Assembly (NCBI GenBank): GCA_024516035.1
Contig: CM044960.1
Coordinates: 15,781,880 to 15,845,879 of the forward strand
Length of the DNA stretch: 64,000 bases
Reading direction: 5' to 3'
From: Bactericera cockerelli
Lineage: Eukaryota; Arthropoda; Insecta; Hemiptera; Triozidae
The position numbers were made by a program, and so were the translations under genes. The notes under the pieces were generated by a model. It was not told where the DNA came from. It saw only the letters and a program-made list of their open reading frames with translations, and made no database searches. Of the stretch, positions 18,828 to 31,839 are shown piece after piece; the stretch's first letter is position 1; each line of letters begins with the position of its first letter.

Positions 18828-19271
18828 ACCTGCATATTAGAGAACAATAATTTACAGGTCCTGTTTAGATAAAATATCCTCTGTACAAGAAAACCTGGTT
18901 GGTTATAAGAGAACAATAATTTCCTGGTCCTATTTAGGAAATAACCTCTTTATAAGAGAAACCTGGATATAAGAGAACAATAATTTCCAGGTCCCATTTA
19001 GGAAATAACCTCTTTATAAGAGAAACCTGGATATAAGAGAACAATAATTTTCCTTTTTAAGTATAATATCCTCTTTGTAAGAGAAACCTGGATATAAGAA
19101 ACAATAATTTCCAGGTCCCATTTAGATAAAATAACCTCTTTATAAAAGAAACCTGGTAATAAGAGAACAATAATTTCTAGGTCCTATTCAGGTAAAATAA
19201 CCTCTTTATAAGAGAAATCTGGATATAAGGGAAAAAATTCCGATCCCTTGAGTTCTCTTATATCCAGTTTC
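18828..19271. repeat. Tandem array, unit about 65-68 bp, running into the gap
   Basis: About six units built on aacctggatataagagaaca, ataatttccaggtcccattt and aaataacctctttataagag. It begins 60 bases upstream of exon 1 and is cut by the N gap, where the last sequence turns into an inverted match (ttgagttctcttatatccag). A single decayed inverse copy lies at 29946-30060. Confidence 0.8.
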
Positions 19272-19371
19272 NNNNNNNNNNNNNNNNNNNNNNNNNNNNN
19301 NNNNNNNNNNNNNNNNNNNNNNNNNNNNNNNNNNNNNNNNNNNNNNNNNNNNNNNNNNNNNNNNNNNNNNN
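19272..19371. other. Assembly gap (100 N)
   Basis: One hundred N bases directly at the end of a tandem array, a usual cause of contig breaks. Confidence 0.99.
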
Positions 19372-22300
19372 GGGTACAACCAATTCCTTTTCAATAGGAA
19401 CTGACACGTGTATGAAATAAAAGAGACAGGGAATCATTAATACTTAATAAAAGCTCATAGGCAGAGATGAATATGGTGATGAAGAACTTCATAAAAATAT
19501 TCTTATGTCTCAAATAATCGTCATGATAATAATTGAAGAAGAGTGTGCACGTTAGGTAGGTTCTTGATTTTTAATTTGAACTTGAATGTGATGTCTTTTT
19601 ATTAGTATTTATTTATAACGTGGATTACTCACATTATTATTTTGAATCATTCCTTGCCAGTTGGTTTATAATTTAACCAAGAACATTTATGAAGTCTCGA
19701 ACGTTTTTCAAACCTCTCTTAGAACTCTACCTTCAGACACTGTCAGTATATCGTCCCGTCTCCCAGATCCAACATAAATAACACGCTTAGTTAGGTCATC
19801 AATACAATAGCTGGAGGTATCGTGGTTTCTAATGTTTCCAGAGTTAAGAATTTAGTCCATGTACTCAATATTCATAAACCTAGGACTAAACAAAATTAGA
19901 AAACCTTCGCGATTCTCTCATTAATACACGAGATTTCATTTTAGTATTATAAAAAAATTCAAACATACAACGGAGATTTTGGCATGACGCGTATGATGCA
20001 CATCTCACTTCAAATAGTTTACCCATTATCTTTTGGGAACCTTTCCAGAACAACTAAGCAATTACTCATCAACCTGGAATGTTAACAATACTCATAAGAA
20101 ACAAAAAGAAATAGTCTGCTACAAGAAACCAATAAAGATAAGTAAACAAAACTGAGTCTAAAAACTACTTTAGAAGAAACTGAAAATAGATCTCCTCTCT
20201 TCTATTTTTACATGATGATTTAGAAACCGTCCAAGTTGCAGAACTGGTACCATACGTAAATAAAGTTATAAAACAAGTATTGCTATAAATAGAAGACGTT
20301 TTTTTAGTCTAGACTGACACAAACATAGAATGAAGATTCAATACAGCAGGAACGATCATTTGAGTTAGTAGTGCTGAAACAGGCCCAGAGAAACAATTAA
20401 TAGAATTGGTACTTGTGTGAGCGCACGCCATGCTCTGGGCTAAAGACCCCTGAGTCAAGAATCCATTGAAACAATAGCATTCAAGAAGAATTCAATAGAA
20501 AAACAATGATACTTGTACATGAATTGCTGAACATATTGCTTGTCAGCTACCTAGGCAAAAATATCTTACTGATCAAAGTCTGACAACTTGTTGGTTGATG
20601 GATACATGGAATCAGTTTCTTAATGGAATCAATCAATGACAGGTATATCACGCTTGTTATAGAAATACGTGGGCAAAATGCCAATATCAAATGGAGTAGG
20701 CATTCTACCAGTTACCTCCGGAAAATACATAATAGCGTACAGAGTAGATATTTTAAATTTAATTAAACAGCAATGCGAGATCATAATCATAGTTAAAAAA
20801 TCAATGATAATCCTCTAACACGCCTTTCGTTTCGTTAAACAATTAATGTGAATAAAATTGACTTGGGTTAAGTTTTATCTTCATTGGAGTTTTTAGTAGA
20901 ATGCTCAATTTCCAATTGAGGTCAATTTAAAATGTTCAATTATTACTAAACACGCAACACATTTTTTTAGCCATGCTGCTTGAAACAGTATTTTCTAATG
21001 ACTTGAGAAGTACAATTCGTTGAACCGTTGTTTTCAGATCGCTTTCAATGAAATTTTAGGTAGGCGATCCTCACAAATTATAAACGAAGAATAAAAGAAA
21101 CATGAATTTATTATTTCTAACCAATTTTCGGTTGTTAGAATAGTGTTGGATAAATAATTTATCGTCTTCTATTTATCAAACCTTTAAGAAGTATATCTTC
21201 GTGGACTCGAGGACTGTCCAAACTCTTCTCCTGAGACATCCCGAAGAGCCTCATTTTAAGAGTCACTTTTCCTAAGTTTTTTCTACTTGGATTTGTTCTC
21301 TTAATACTTGTTAACTGTCATTCATCACTATATTAGGTTAAGGTACTTACGTATATGAAGCTTACATTTCTAAAATATTTTTTCCATAGTAATCAAAGAT
21401 TTTTTAATGTCATTCCATAAAGTGGTGGCACTGTGGCAACAGTAAAAGAAACACCGTTTCAACATAAACAATGTTTGCCAGCGTGAAAGAGCCGCGGGTT
21501 GCCAGTTGGACAGCCCTGAATTTGAAACACATTGCTCTGTTGGTGCTAGGTTGAATTCTTTTCATGTGTCCAGAATTCTGTGTAGGCTGGTATTTATTTT
21601 CGGATTATTCCAAATATACGGGCTCGAGAATTCTAATGCCTGACTAATCCAACTATGTATTCTCGTGCCAGAGTTTAATCCTGAAAGTTAAGTATCCTGT
21701 ACATAAAGTTGTCATTGGTCAAATGGTCACTTCGAAGAACATTTTCAAAATGGTTTACCACTATTCCTTATTCCTAAGATCCCACACACTTCCATCTGAT
21801 GCTTTCGTAGACTTTTATTTTTAAGGATTTTATTATTATGATTATTACATATTAGTACCTACATACATAATTATGTAAGGATTCACTTTTCAAAAGTCCT
21901 TTAGTTCACTTGCTTTTAAGACATTTGGAAGCCGATTGATTTGTATATAGAATGGTATTTTTTAGATCGAAGTTTTTAATCTTACGTTTTGTCACTAGTG
22001 TCTTCGAGTCCCTGTTCATTTCTTACTTCCATAATGTTCTTTATAATAATTCCTAATATCAAACCAAGGAAGGTCATAATTGAAAACTTCAAGTACCTTT
22101 CTCTTCATTTACCTTCCTGAGATTTCATTTATTCTTTTCACCTTCTTTGTGATTTTAGATTTATTAAATATTCCTTGTAATACTGAATTTGTTCTGGTTA
22201 CTCAATTGGTACTTTCTTTAGGTAGGTACCGTATCGATCGATCATTGTGTATGCTCTGAATAGAAATATGTATTACCTCAAGAAATTTAACACAAGAAAA

Positions 22301-22980
22301 GTCTGAGTGAGATTGTCTCTTCCCCAAATTACATCTATAGTTGTTGTAAGAAACAAAACGAGTTGAGCATTCTTATTTAACATCAAGGATTTGAAATTTG
22401 TCTATCATAGTCCAGTATGTATACCTGTATGTCTTTTCCCCCAAATTCTCCAGGGAATCAGCCCCTATGACGCACTACATGTAGATGAAGAAATATGTTA
22501 GGTGAAATATGTATGTTTCCTTTTTGATCAACATAGAAAAAGACAGTTTTAAGGACTTGAAAGTTTTTCGTCACAATTATGTTTAGATGGTATTTTTCCA
22601 CACAAATTCACTTAGAAATCATTATTTTTTATGTGGCAAAACTAGTTCGCACGTTCTTGTAGAAGAAGTAAGTGTAACAAATGGAATCTTTCTTCTCTTA
22701 ATCTGCGCAAGACAGGTCGTTCATCATATCGATTTAAATTTAATTGGTGATTTTTTATTCTAGTTTCTTTGAAAAAGATTTTTCTTATCAAAAGAACATT
22801 TTCTTCGCAATTAGGAACAACATCAAACATGAATCATGATACAACAAATTATCTTCACCAAAGACGGACAGTTGAATTTTTTAACTGGATCAACAATTTG
22901 ATGAACCAGAATCAAAAGAAGTTCTTCCTCAAAAAGACCATGTTATAAAACATGTCAATTTTAAGTGGTCACCTAATCGA
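19372..22980. other. 3.6 kb of unique AT-rich sequence, no gene seen
   Basis: No SINE, MITE or coding frame that I can support. It differs from the 3-19 kb part, where an element occurs every few hundred bases. If the gene starts at 53.6 kb this is intron. Confidence 0.5.
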
Positions 22981-23039
22981 CATTTTCTAGTTAGGTAGTA
23001 TAATATTATAATAATATTATACTACCTAACTAGAAAATG
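22981..23039. repeat. Perfect 28-bp inverted repeat, 3-nt loop
   Basis: cattttctagttaggtagta extended by taatatta pairs exactly with its reverse complement over the loop taa. No mismatch in 28 bp. It could be a very short MITE, a foldback scar or an artefact of strand switching. Confidence 0.9.
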
Positions 23040-26000
23040 AAAAAATGAACCTTCTTCTGTTGAGGGAATGTAGAATGTCAGATCATCGATTCATATCTAG
23101 GTCAATCTCGGATAACGTAATTTGTGATGAGCTCTAATCTAATTTTCTGTTCCCATAACATGATCGCGATGATGATTATTATTTGATTGCATTTTTAGAG
23201 GAAAGAATATTATAATTCTCAGAACTGCATCGCGGAGATGCAGAGCAACATGGAAAATGCAGGAATATCAACTTACCGCTTCATCTGTCTTCGAGTCTGA
23301 TGAAATTGTACTTTGGATTCCGTCGTTATAGTCTCAACTTTTGAAAGATATTTTCATTTAATTGATGAAACAATCATTATTGTTGAAAATAGTTGGATCC
23401 AAATATCTACTTTTACTCTGGATTATAGACTTCTCTAGTTTTCTCTCTCTCACCTTCTTTTTACCTGTCCTAGAGGAACAGAAATTTTCACTTCAACGGA
23501 AGACATCATTATATAACATCTGACAGGGCATTGTCTAATTATTGAGAGATGATTATTGCAATATAAAACGTAATAAAAAAGAAGATATTAACAGAATTAA
23601 CAGAATATATGTCATGTGTTTAGAGTCCACGGGATTTTTTTTTTTTTTACTCGATCCGTTTACAAGAATTCAGCTCCAAGTCAGAAGTTAAAAATCTCTC
23701 ATTTTAAATTACATATCTATTATTAATTTGACAGATAGCGGAATGACCTATTTGCAGCTGATGTAGATGTATTCATTGGTCATTTCCTTCGCTAGTCACC
23801 CGTCATGGTCAAGGTGTCAAGAACAAATTCTATACAAATCAAGTCATCCAAGCGAACGTGATTTGGTTCAACTCTCGATTCATGACATCTGATCTGAGTC
23901 CACAGATTTAGACCAATAGTTATTTAGAACATTCAGTTGATTGTCTTCAAATTTCCCTACTAAGTTTCAAGTATTCCTATTTATTGTATGTTTTCTAATA
24001 TACTATGCCTCAGATCAGATGGGTGAAAGAACTTCAAGTTTATTGAAGGGACAAAAATTTTTAACGCTTTTATGTAATAATTATCTTTACGTGGACAAAT
24101 TTTTTTAACGCTTTTATGTAATTATCTTTACGTGGACAAAAGAGATCCGTCAGTCGAAAACAAAGCCATCTCTGGTCCCAGCACACTGCGACGGAGACCC
24201 CTGTACCGTGCTGCGTGAGTCCCGGTTATACCAGCTATCATAATTGACTGCGATGATAACATCCACTCAGATATCCACCGATGGAATTCTATTAGGATTG
24301 ATCGTGTCAATAAAGTTCTTGATATCGCATCAGGTGACTGGTGGCTTTGAGAGCAATGACTCGACCTTGTGTGATCGCCTTTCTCGAGTCTTACTGAATT
24401 CTTGATGAGCTTTGATGCTAATCGATTGAATTGATGACTGTCAAAAAGCGAGAGAATATAATTAACATCATTCACAAATTCACATTACTGTGAATCGCCT
24501 ACCTAAAATTCCTGCAAGCAGAGTTGACTAGATTAGCCCGCTATTGCTGCTATTATTTACTGAAGTATTAGGGAAGATCATTGAGAATCGCGTTCTTGGG
24601 ATTTATGTTCTTTGAAATATTTCAGATCTAACGAAAAGATCAAAAATACCTGAGTAGGCAATAACTAAAAAACTCTTTCTCTGGACGAAAAATTGTTTAT
24701 GGATGTTGAAAATGTGAAGAAACCGCGTACAACCTTCCCACACCTTGTGTGATTTGATTATCAAAAAAAGATCGTGCAACATATCAGACATGCTTCAACA
24801 AAACTTATACACAGAAAATGTACGTATAAGAAGCACAGTCTGGTATGGAAAGCTTGACAAAGATTGAAAGCTCCTCGCTCAGGGCTCCACAATCGAAAGC
24901 TCCGTCCATTTAATAAATTGCTCGGGTTGAGTCCCCAGGGGCCCATAACGTCGAGTGGTTTCTAAATGGGATTCAGAGCGGAGAAATAAACTTCACAATG
25001 TTCTGTTAGCTTTGTTCGAAATCCTATGCAAATATCATGGATGTAGGAGAAAATCTACTACTAAGGAGAGCTTTGCATATTATACAGCTATACGTACATA
25101 TTTGTACACCGTTTACTGTGAACTCTTCTCTTATCGGAGGTTCTTATCGAAATGAATATCCCCAAACTTGAGCTTTAACGCTGTAGGGATTTGAAATGTA
25201 TATTATAGTCAAAATTCTCGCAAGGTTTATCTTTTAAATTTATCTGCTTTCAAGTTTGCCAAATTTCAACTTTTCCTCAATAAATATCGCAAAGTTCTGC
25301 TTTAGTATCCGTCCTCTGTATTAGCTTTCGTATTCTGATCATATCTTTAAAATTACGGAATTCTGATTTTCTACCAGCAGCGCACTGGTAGGTATGTAAG
25401 CGCTTCAGCACCCAGTGTAAAAATCGTGCAGAACTAAAGAAAATTCTTCGTAGCTGCGGAACATTGAACCCACGGCCTCTTTGTGCAATACTGATGGATA
25501 GCTTAAACCCATGATAGTATTGATAGGAGCTTCTTGCATGTTATAATGCAGCTCCTATATTTATAATATATTTAATTATTTTAAATAACTGAAATTTCAA
25601 ATAGAGCATACAAATACTTACTAATGAAATCTGAAAGTACCAAAGAACTAACAAAAATCCAAAAACAGCCTCAAGTGTTCCATGTTACAGCTGCGTCATA
25701 AGAAAGTCAATTTCAGCAGTGACATTGAGACTGCCATAAAAACAAGCAGGGAAAGGAGATATGAAGGTACCCTACCCGACTTGAGATATTTGACGCTGTA
25801 ATAAGGTACAAATCTGATATTTATTGCTACATCAGTCTGACAAGCTGAGAGAATCTCAAATATTCCTTTTGTAAATCTTATTATGTTCTCTGTTACTTAT
25901 AGAGAAGTTGTCATCAAACATATTAGCACCTCCAACACTATTAGACTGTTCAAATTATTTTTTTAAGCAGATTTTTCTTAGTTTTAATCTCACATGTGGT

Positions 26001-27957
26001 ATTTAAATGTTGATAGTTCATTTCCAAAATAGTACCTTAGAACCTTGTATGTTTTTTTCAAAACGTTATTTCATTTTTGTCAACGTTTTGTCACTGGTGC
26101 TGTGGTCAAATGAAGAGATTATGTTTATAAATCAACGGATGCGACATCATGTAGATTCACGATCTTGCAACACATGTACAGGGTTTTATATCCAATTATG
26201 TGTTTCTCTGTCTTCTCTCTTCTTTCGTTGTCCTTAACAATTTTATCGCACACAATCCCGGATTTCTAGTGCATTCGAATGATTAGCAATAGTATTAGTG
26301 ACTCCTTCATCATTATACCACCATCACAAGCTAAATCCATTGTGCCGGCATCAGGTTCCCGAGATTGTCATCATCATGATTGCCATCGTCTTTATCTTTG
26401 TAATTTTCATCCTTGCAAGTTCCTCGTGAATACCAAATTGTTTCACAACGGTATCGTCGTCAACAGTTGTGTCATTGTAAAGTTCACCCAACACCTCACT
26501 CATAAGTACCATGTCGTGCACTTCCTTGTGTATGTGACATTTTTCTCTTTTTTGTATGTGACAATCTTGTGTCGTGCTTTACCCATTTATTCTATTATGG
26601 TCAGGTTGATGTCTTTATCTATGCCGAAGTGCTTTTCAGTTCTTTTGTGAGTAGTGAGTATATTCAGCGAATTTAGAACATGTTGGCACCCGTCCACCTG
26701 GGACTTACAATGTGCTTTGTAATAACGGGACTTTTCATATAGTTGTGACTTTTCATTGTGTTGTTAAAAAAAACATTAATATTCCTTCGTCTTTATATAG
26801 ATAAATAAGGTTAAAATATGTACAGTAAGAGAGTAAAAACATACATTCTCATAGAATACACAAGACAATTAAACCCCGTGGTAACTTACTTTTGTGTAGT
26901 TTGTTAAGACTGGCCCTTAATCATGCAGTGGCACAGATTTCCCTCCAGTGCCCTACGCAAGAACACATACATTGGTCGATGCACAATGCAAACATTGAAC
27001 ATTGAATTCATATATCACAAGTCTTATCTGTATCTGGGAACTGGGTGACTGGATAAGCTCCCGTGATTTATGAGTGTTTCCTTTAGTTCTACAAAATTTC
27101 TCTCTTTGTCCCATCTCTCATTTCCTCTCTCTCTTTCCTTCCTTGCTAGCTCTCGTATTTCTCTCACTCTCTATGGGGGATGGGGGGGGGGGGGGGGTTC
27201 TCCACTCTTTTCCTTAACTGTAGTCCACGTGGCTCGTTCTCAGTCAACCTCAGAAATCGCTCACTCAACCATTAAACCATTTTGACTCACAGACAGGTTA
27301 CAGGTGTCTATGTTATCAAAAGAAGGTACTACTGAAAATCCTCACATATTAATGACAAATACTTTACTCTTAATATACTCGTATATAATTAATTACTGAT
27401 ACATGAACATGAGACACAACTCATAGGTAAATCTTGAAAGAAAAATTTGACCTCTTAAAACTCTCGTATCAAGTCTCGAGTTTTAGATAAATTAGCAGGT
27501 CGTGATCCTTGTGATCTTAACATGCCACGCCCACTGTTACCCGGGAGAAGCTGCATGAGCTGATCAGAGCTACTGTGTTGGAGCTTGATAGTGCGGCTGG
27601 TGTTGCAAAGTTCTAGAGACATGAGAGGGCCTTTGTAAAGTGTGCAGTTATCACCGCACGAAATATTTTATTCTTGTACCGATATGAGTCGTAGAATTTT
27701 TGGTGCTAAATAATTAATGAGATTTTTTTGTAATATATTAGGTACGTTAAAAATACTAGAACCTTAATTTATAGGTGAGTAGGTACATGGGTTATTGTTT
27801 CATGTTTCGATATCTGATTCTCAGGAAGTTCTCAGAACAAATTAGGAATTCCTCATCAAGTCTTATGTTTCTCGTTCTCTATTTCTATTTCTCTTTTGTA
27901 CTTAAGTTCATAACGAACTAACAATGTTAAAGGACACTTTACTTTTCTATGTTCGTA
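23040..27957. other. Non-coding stretch with one short duplication
   Basis: No supported gene. A direct duplication of about 53 bp (tttttaacgcttttatgtaa, tctttacgtggacaaa) lies at 24048-24140. Near 24490-24600 a plus-strand stretch faintly resembles a decayed RT. A run of 16 G sits at 27182-27197. Confidence 0.5.
27182..27197 (+). repeat. Poly(G) run, 16 bases
   Basis: Sixteen G after an already G-rich ggggatg. Rare in a genome this AT-rich; G-quadruplex-capable. Length may be unreliable in the assembly. Confidence 0.8.
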
Positions 27958-28183
27958 ATCATGGACATTCGAATTTCTAACTAAGGAGAACCTGAATAGC
28001 ATCATGGACATTCTAACTAAGGAGAACCTAAATAGAATCATGGACATTCTAACTAATGAGAACCTAAATAGAATCATGGACATTCTAACTAATGAGAACC
28101 TAAATAGAATCATGGACATTCTAACTAAGGAGAACCTAACTAGAATCATGGACATTCTAACTAAGGAGAACCTAAATACAGCC
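27958..28183. repeat. 36-bp minisatellite, about six units
   Basis: Unit atggacattctaactaagga plus gaacctaaatagaatc. The unit length is a multiple of 3 and lacks stops in one frame on each strand, so both strands show a repeat peptide (MDILTKENLNRI on plus). I take these as by-products of the repeat, not genes. Confidence 0.85.
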
Positions 28184-29945
28184 GCCCAAACAAACATTAT
28201 AAATATGTATTTATGTAATATGGATGGAAAAGAAGATGGAATCCGTTTATCTTAACAGGTAGTTACTTAAGTAACTTAGCCTTAGATATTGTACATGGGT
28301 ATTATTGAGAGTTGGTCATGAATCTTCTAATGTTTGTTCAATTCATATAATAAATTGAACATCATAGTAATTTGCTCGTTTCACATTAAACAAACAGTCC
28401 CGCGTTCATATTGATGTTCAGTTACTAACCGCATAATGATAGGGCACACAGGTTTGTTCCCAGGCTTTATAAACATTATTTTAACATGTTTATAACATTG
28501 TATTTCAGTGGAAGAATGTTCACTTGGCAACCTACACTTACTTGTCAAACATTACCCATTCAAATCATGTCAAAATATTGTAGTCATGGTGATGGTGGGT
28601 ATTATCATTTTACATGTTCTGTTTCTCTCTTTTCTTTTTGGAGATTTGGCAACTTGTAGAAATCAATCTGTAGAAGTAAATATTACCCACGTTCCAATTT
28701 CCTTTTCAATTTCCGAGCGACTATAGATTTGTAGGTAACATAATTGAATATTTTAATCTTCATAATATTATTTGACATTGTTTCAAAAAAAGGCTTACCT
28801 ACCAACGCGAATGAACTTTATGTTAAGAAGACTGCACCAAGAAAAACAAAATGGAAAAAGCTACTACTACAATGCTTCTTACCTAAGTACAAGTTACCTA
28901 AGAGGAGAACATTAGAGAAATATATGAAATAGGTTCTAATCATTCATTAATAGTATTTTGTTATCCAAGCACAATTATCAATTATTATGTCTTCGAAATC
29001 GTCTTATCATTCTAATCTTCTCTCTGTTACAGGATAATAAGGATTACCAGATGCTGGCCTAGGACGAAAAAGGTATTTTACATTAAAAACTGGAAATTTT
29101 ATAAATGTAACACTGATTCGAGTAACGTATTCAATAGATATCTGTAGCATTTATTGTGCAACAAAGGTCTTGGTGTATAGCTATTACCTATATAAAGGGT
29201 TGTCTGTTGTTAATACCACAGCCCAAAGCAAAGAGACTGACGGCTAGTGTTAGCATTTTATTTTCCTTAATTGGTGCATGGTGCTTTTTAAATGAGGTAC
29301 TTATCAAGAATGTGCATTAGTGTAATTATGTATAGGTACTGGCTACTGCTCAGATCCCAATATACGTAGCTGGTACATTAAAAATAATAATGACAATATT
29401 ATATTAATTAGTTTTTTTTCATCCAATTATATTTTCTGAAGGCTTCAAAATTTTTGTCAGCACAGCAGTTGTCTTTCTCCTTCTCTGATTTGTGTTTTAG
29501 TAAGCGCCATGTCTTAAAGCTCAAAAATAGTTCTTAGTATTTTAATATCTGAGTAAGGAATTCAAAGTTCGTCTTTTTATGATGTTAAAAGTCATTATAC
29601 TGGGAGTCAATGTGTTTAATCTTTTTAATATTCAAATGAAGAAGGCTGTTTTATGTTAACTTATATGATCAAGTCAAATTGAGAAGTCACCGAAAATCAA
29701 AAGAATTTGAAGTCATTGATACAGTGAGAAATGGTTTTTAAGTTATTATCTGTTAACTTGTCCTAAATGTATACCTTAGATAAAAAGAAAGTTGGAAAAA
29801 TGAGGGGTAACTATACCTTCAAATCAGCGGAATTATAATAATTAAAGACAGCTGCAAGGGAGTTATACATCAGGGAAGTAAAATAAGTCAACATACGCAG
29901 AATTAAACAATGCAGCAGCCAATAACACGATGGATTAACTATAAC
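28184..29945. other. Non-coding stretch, nothing recognised
   Basis: AT-rich; frames present are short and unconvincing. Around 28508-28726 a frame with a hydrophobic segment exists but has no other support. Confidence 0.5.
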
Positions 29946-30060
29946 AGTCGTACCTGGATATAAGAGACTTCAGGGACCAGAATTATTTTATTTTATAAAG
30001 AGGTTATTTTCCCTTTTATAGAGAAATAAATTGGACCTGGAAATTGTTCTCATCTATAAT
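29946..30060. repeat. Solitary copy of the 18.8-kb array unit
   Basis: tacctggatataagagactt, then ataaagaggttattttccct and attggacctggaaattgttc. It holds the unit in both orientations, like the inverted end seen next to the gap at 19272, which suggests the unit began as a TIR element that was then tandemly amplified. Confidence 0.55.
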
Positions 30061-30069
30061 AATAATTAT

Positions 30070-30150
30070 AGAGTCGACAGTATTAGGTCCTCCACCGGGG
30101 TCGAACCCCCGAGACCCGAGTTCCGCGCCTGTCACGAGGCTACTTAATCA
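30070..30150 (-). mobile_element. tRNA-like SINE head
   Basis: On the minus strand: agtagcctcgtgacaggcgc (A-box side) and gggggttcgaccccggtgga (B-box side). The 5' and 3' flanks do not form an acceptor stem. Confidence 0.5.
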
Positions 30151-31518
30151 AATCACATAGAATTATAAATTTCATAAAAAAGAAGATCGGACACAGTTTG
30201 TCACATAAGATTGTTAAGATTGTACGGGCAGATATTTGGTTTTTTCTTTTAAATTTCCTTAAAATCCAGATGCTATTAAAATCAAAACTCATTAGCCTAT
30301 CAAGCAACGAGAATAGAGGGCTACAAGGGGACTGAATTTTATGATAATTTTATCTGAAAGCCACTACTGGGTGAAATAAGAATTTCATAATATAGACAAT
30401 CTACTGTGGACAGTTCCCTTCTACACTGCCAGATACAAACCATGAAAGGCTTTTCATCTCAGATAATGGGGTTTAAAATAATAGACAAAACTAGTTTCAA
30501 TTAATGTCTTTAAAAGTGCAAAATCAATTTCTTTGATTTGTATGTTATCGACAGTTTTGATTTTTTATGTACATGTAAATACATAATTTAAACTTCATAA
30601 CTTCGATATTCAGAATTTTGTATTGCTGGTGCCACAATGTGGATCACACTGTATATTCTAATCTATACAAACGTATCTCCATGTGAAACCTATTATTCGG
30701 GCAACTTTTATCAAAAACTAGTAGCCATGTATACATATACTTCACGCAACAGCACTTTGATAATGGGGGGACTTTAAAAAAACATTTAAAATAATAAAAC
30801 TATTAAGACAGTAATAAAAAGTTTTGAGAAAAACATGGACCGGTCCACCGAGTCTTAATTTACTACTAACTGATCTTGACCCATTATCTTCGGTAATTTA
30901 TTTGCCGTAGTCCATACCTAGCGTGACTGTAGATAGCTCAATAATGAGACTATATCTACGCTGTAGTGAGTATCTATCTGGGATGAGATGTAGATGTGAG
31001 TTTCACCAATCTTTTGCTATACGCCCTAGAGCTCAATTTTGGCAATTGACGAATCATTAGGAAATTTCTTTTCTGATTAGGTATACATCTATCATAGCCG
31101 CACATCAAAGAGATCATGACAGGCAGGGAAAGTAGGCAGATATGATAGTTATTAGTACCTTTAGTAAATGAATTGAGTTCTTTTGATGTTTTTACTGCAC
31201 TTAACATTTTAGAGGTCTTGGTTCATATTAACCATCTCATTGATTTCATGTAAAGAAAGGAGTTGCGGTACTCTGTCCGTCAATGAAAAGAGATATTACA
31301 GAGGACTTTGGACTCACAAGGACTTTAGTACCATTGTATGTCCCGCCTTTGCTACCATTGTATGTCCCGCCTTTACTACCATTGTATGTCCCGCCTTTGC
31401 TCCACGTTGTCCATATATTTAGTATTCCCGAAATCATACACGTCAACTCCATGGCCAGGATGTTCTTCCTTCAGAGCGTAGTGTTGTGTCAGCTCAGCCT
31501 GCTGGTTCCAACTCTACT
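30151..31518. other. Non-coding stretch with a 24-bp triple repeat
   Basis: No gene recognised. Three tandem copies of taccattgtatgtcccgcct lie at 31328-31401. Confidence 0.55.
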
Positions 31519-31650
31519 TAGGGCCGAATTATAAAACAGGATTAGATTTAATCTAAGTGGACACTATCCCTTAACTATAGGGATAGTGTCTAAAATCCTA
31601 CTTGAGTCAGTCTTAGATTAACTTAAATCCTGTTTCATAATGTGGCCCTT
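31519..31650. mobile_element. MITE-B with internal hairpin (132 bp)
   Basis: Terminal inverted repeats: left agggccgaattataaaacag; right, read inverted, aagggccacattatgaaaca. In the centre gacactatccct pairs perfectly with agggatagtgtc over a 7-nt loop. No coding capacity. A related copy is at 37309-37464. Confidence 0.7.
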
Positions 31651-31839
31651 AGGAACGTCCCTGCGTAAATTTGAATCAATGGAGGCGACGCGACGGAGGT
31701 GAAATTGCTAGCGTCACCTCCCCCTCCCTCCCCTTGCATTGGACGGACTGTCTGGCGCCATAGCTGACCTATATTCCTCATGCCAGCTTTCACCCTGTCC
31801 ATATTTAATCCAGAAATAAATTGAAAGATTCTGCTGCAT

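Noticed and set aside
24360..24430. Minus-strand exon-like piece (acceptor ctctcgctttttgacag, donor GTAAGA) reading HQFNRLASKLIKNS
   Set aside because: Its phases (needs 2, ends 0) fit neither the start exon at 53631 nor exon 18570, and no partner was found.
24490..24600. Plus-strand sequence resembling a decayed RT (LLFTEVLGKIIENRVLG)
   Set aside because: Too short, with an internal stop and no neighbouring RT motifs.
26279..26650. 123-codon plus-strand frame
   Set aside because: No motif, no domain, His/Cys clusters come from cat-rich sequence; expected by chance in a window this long.
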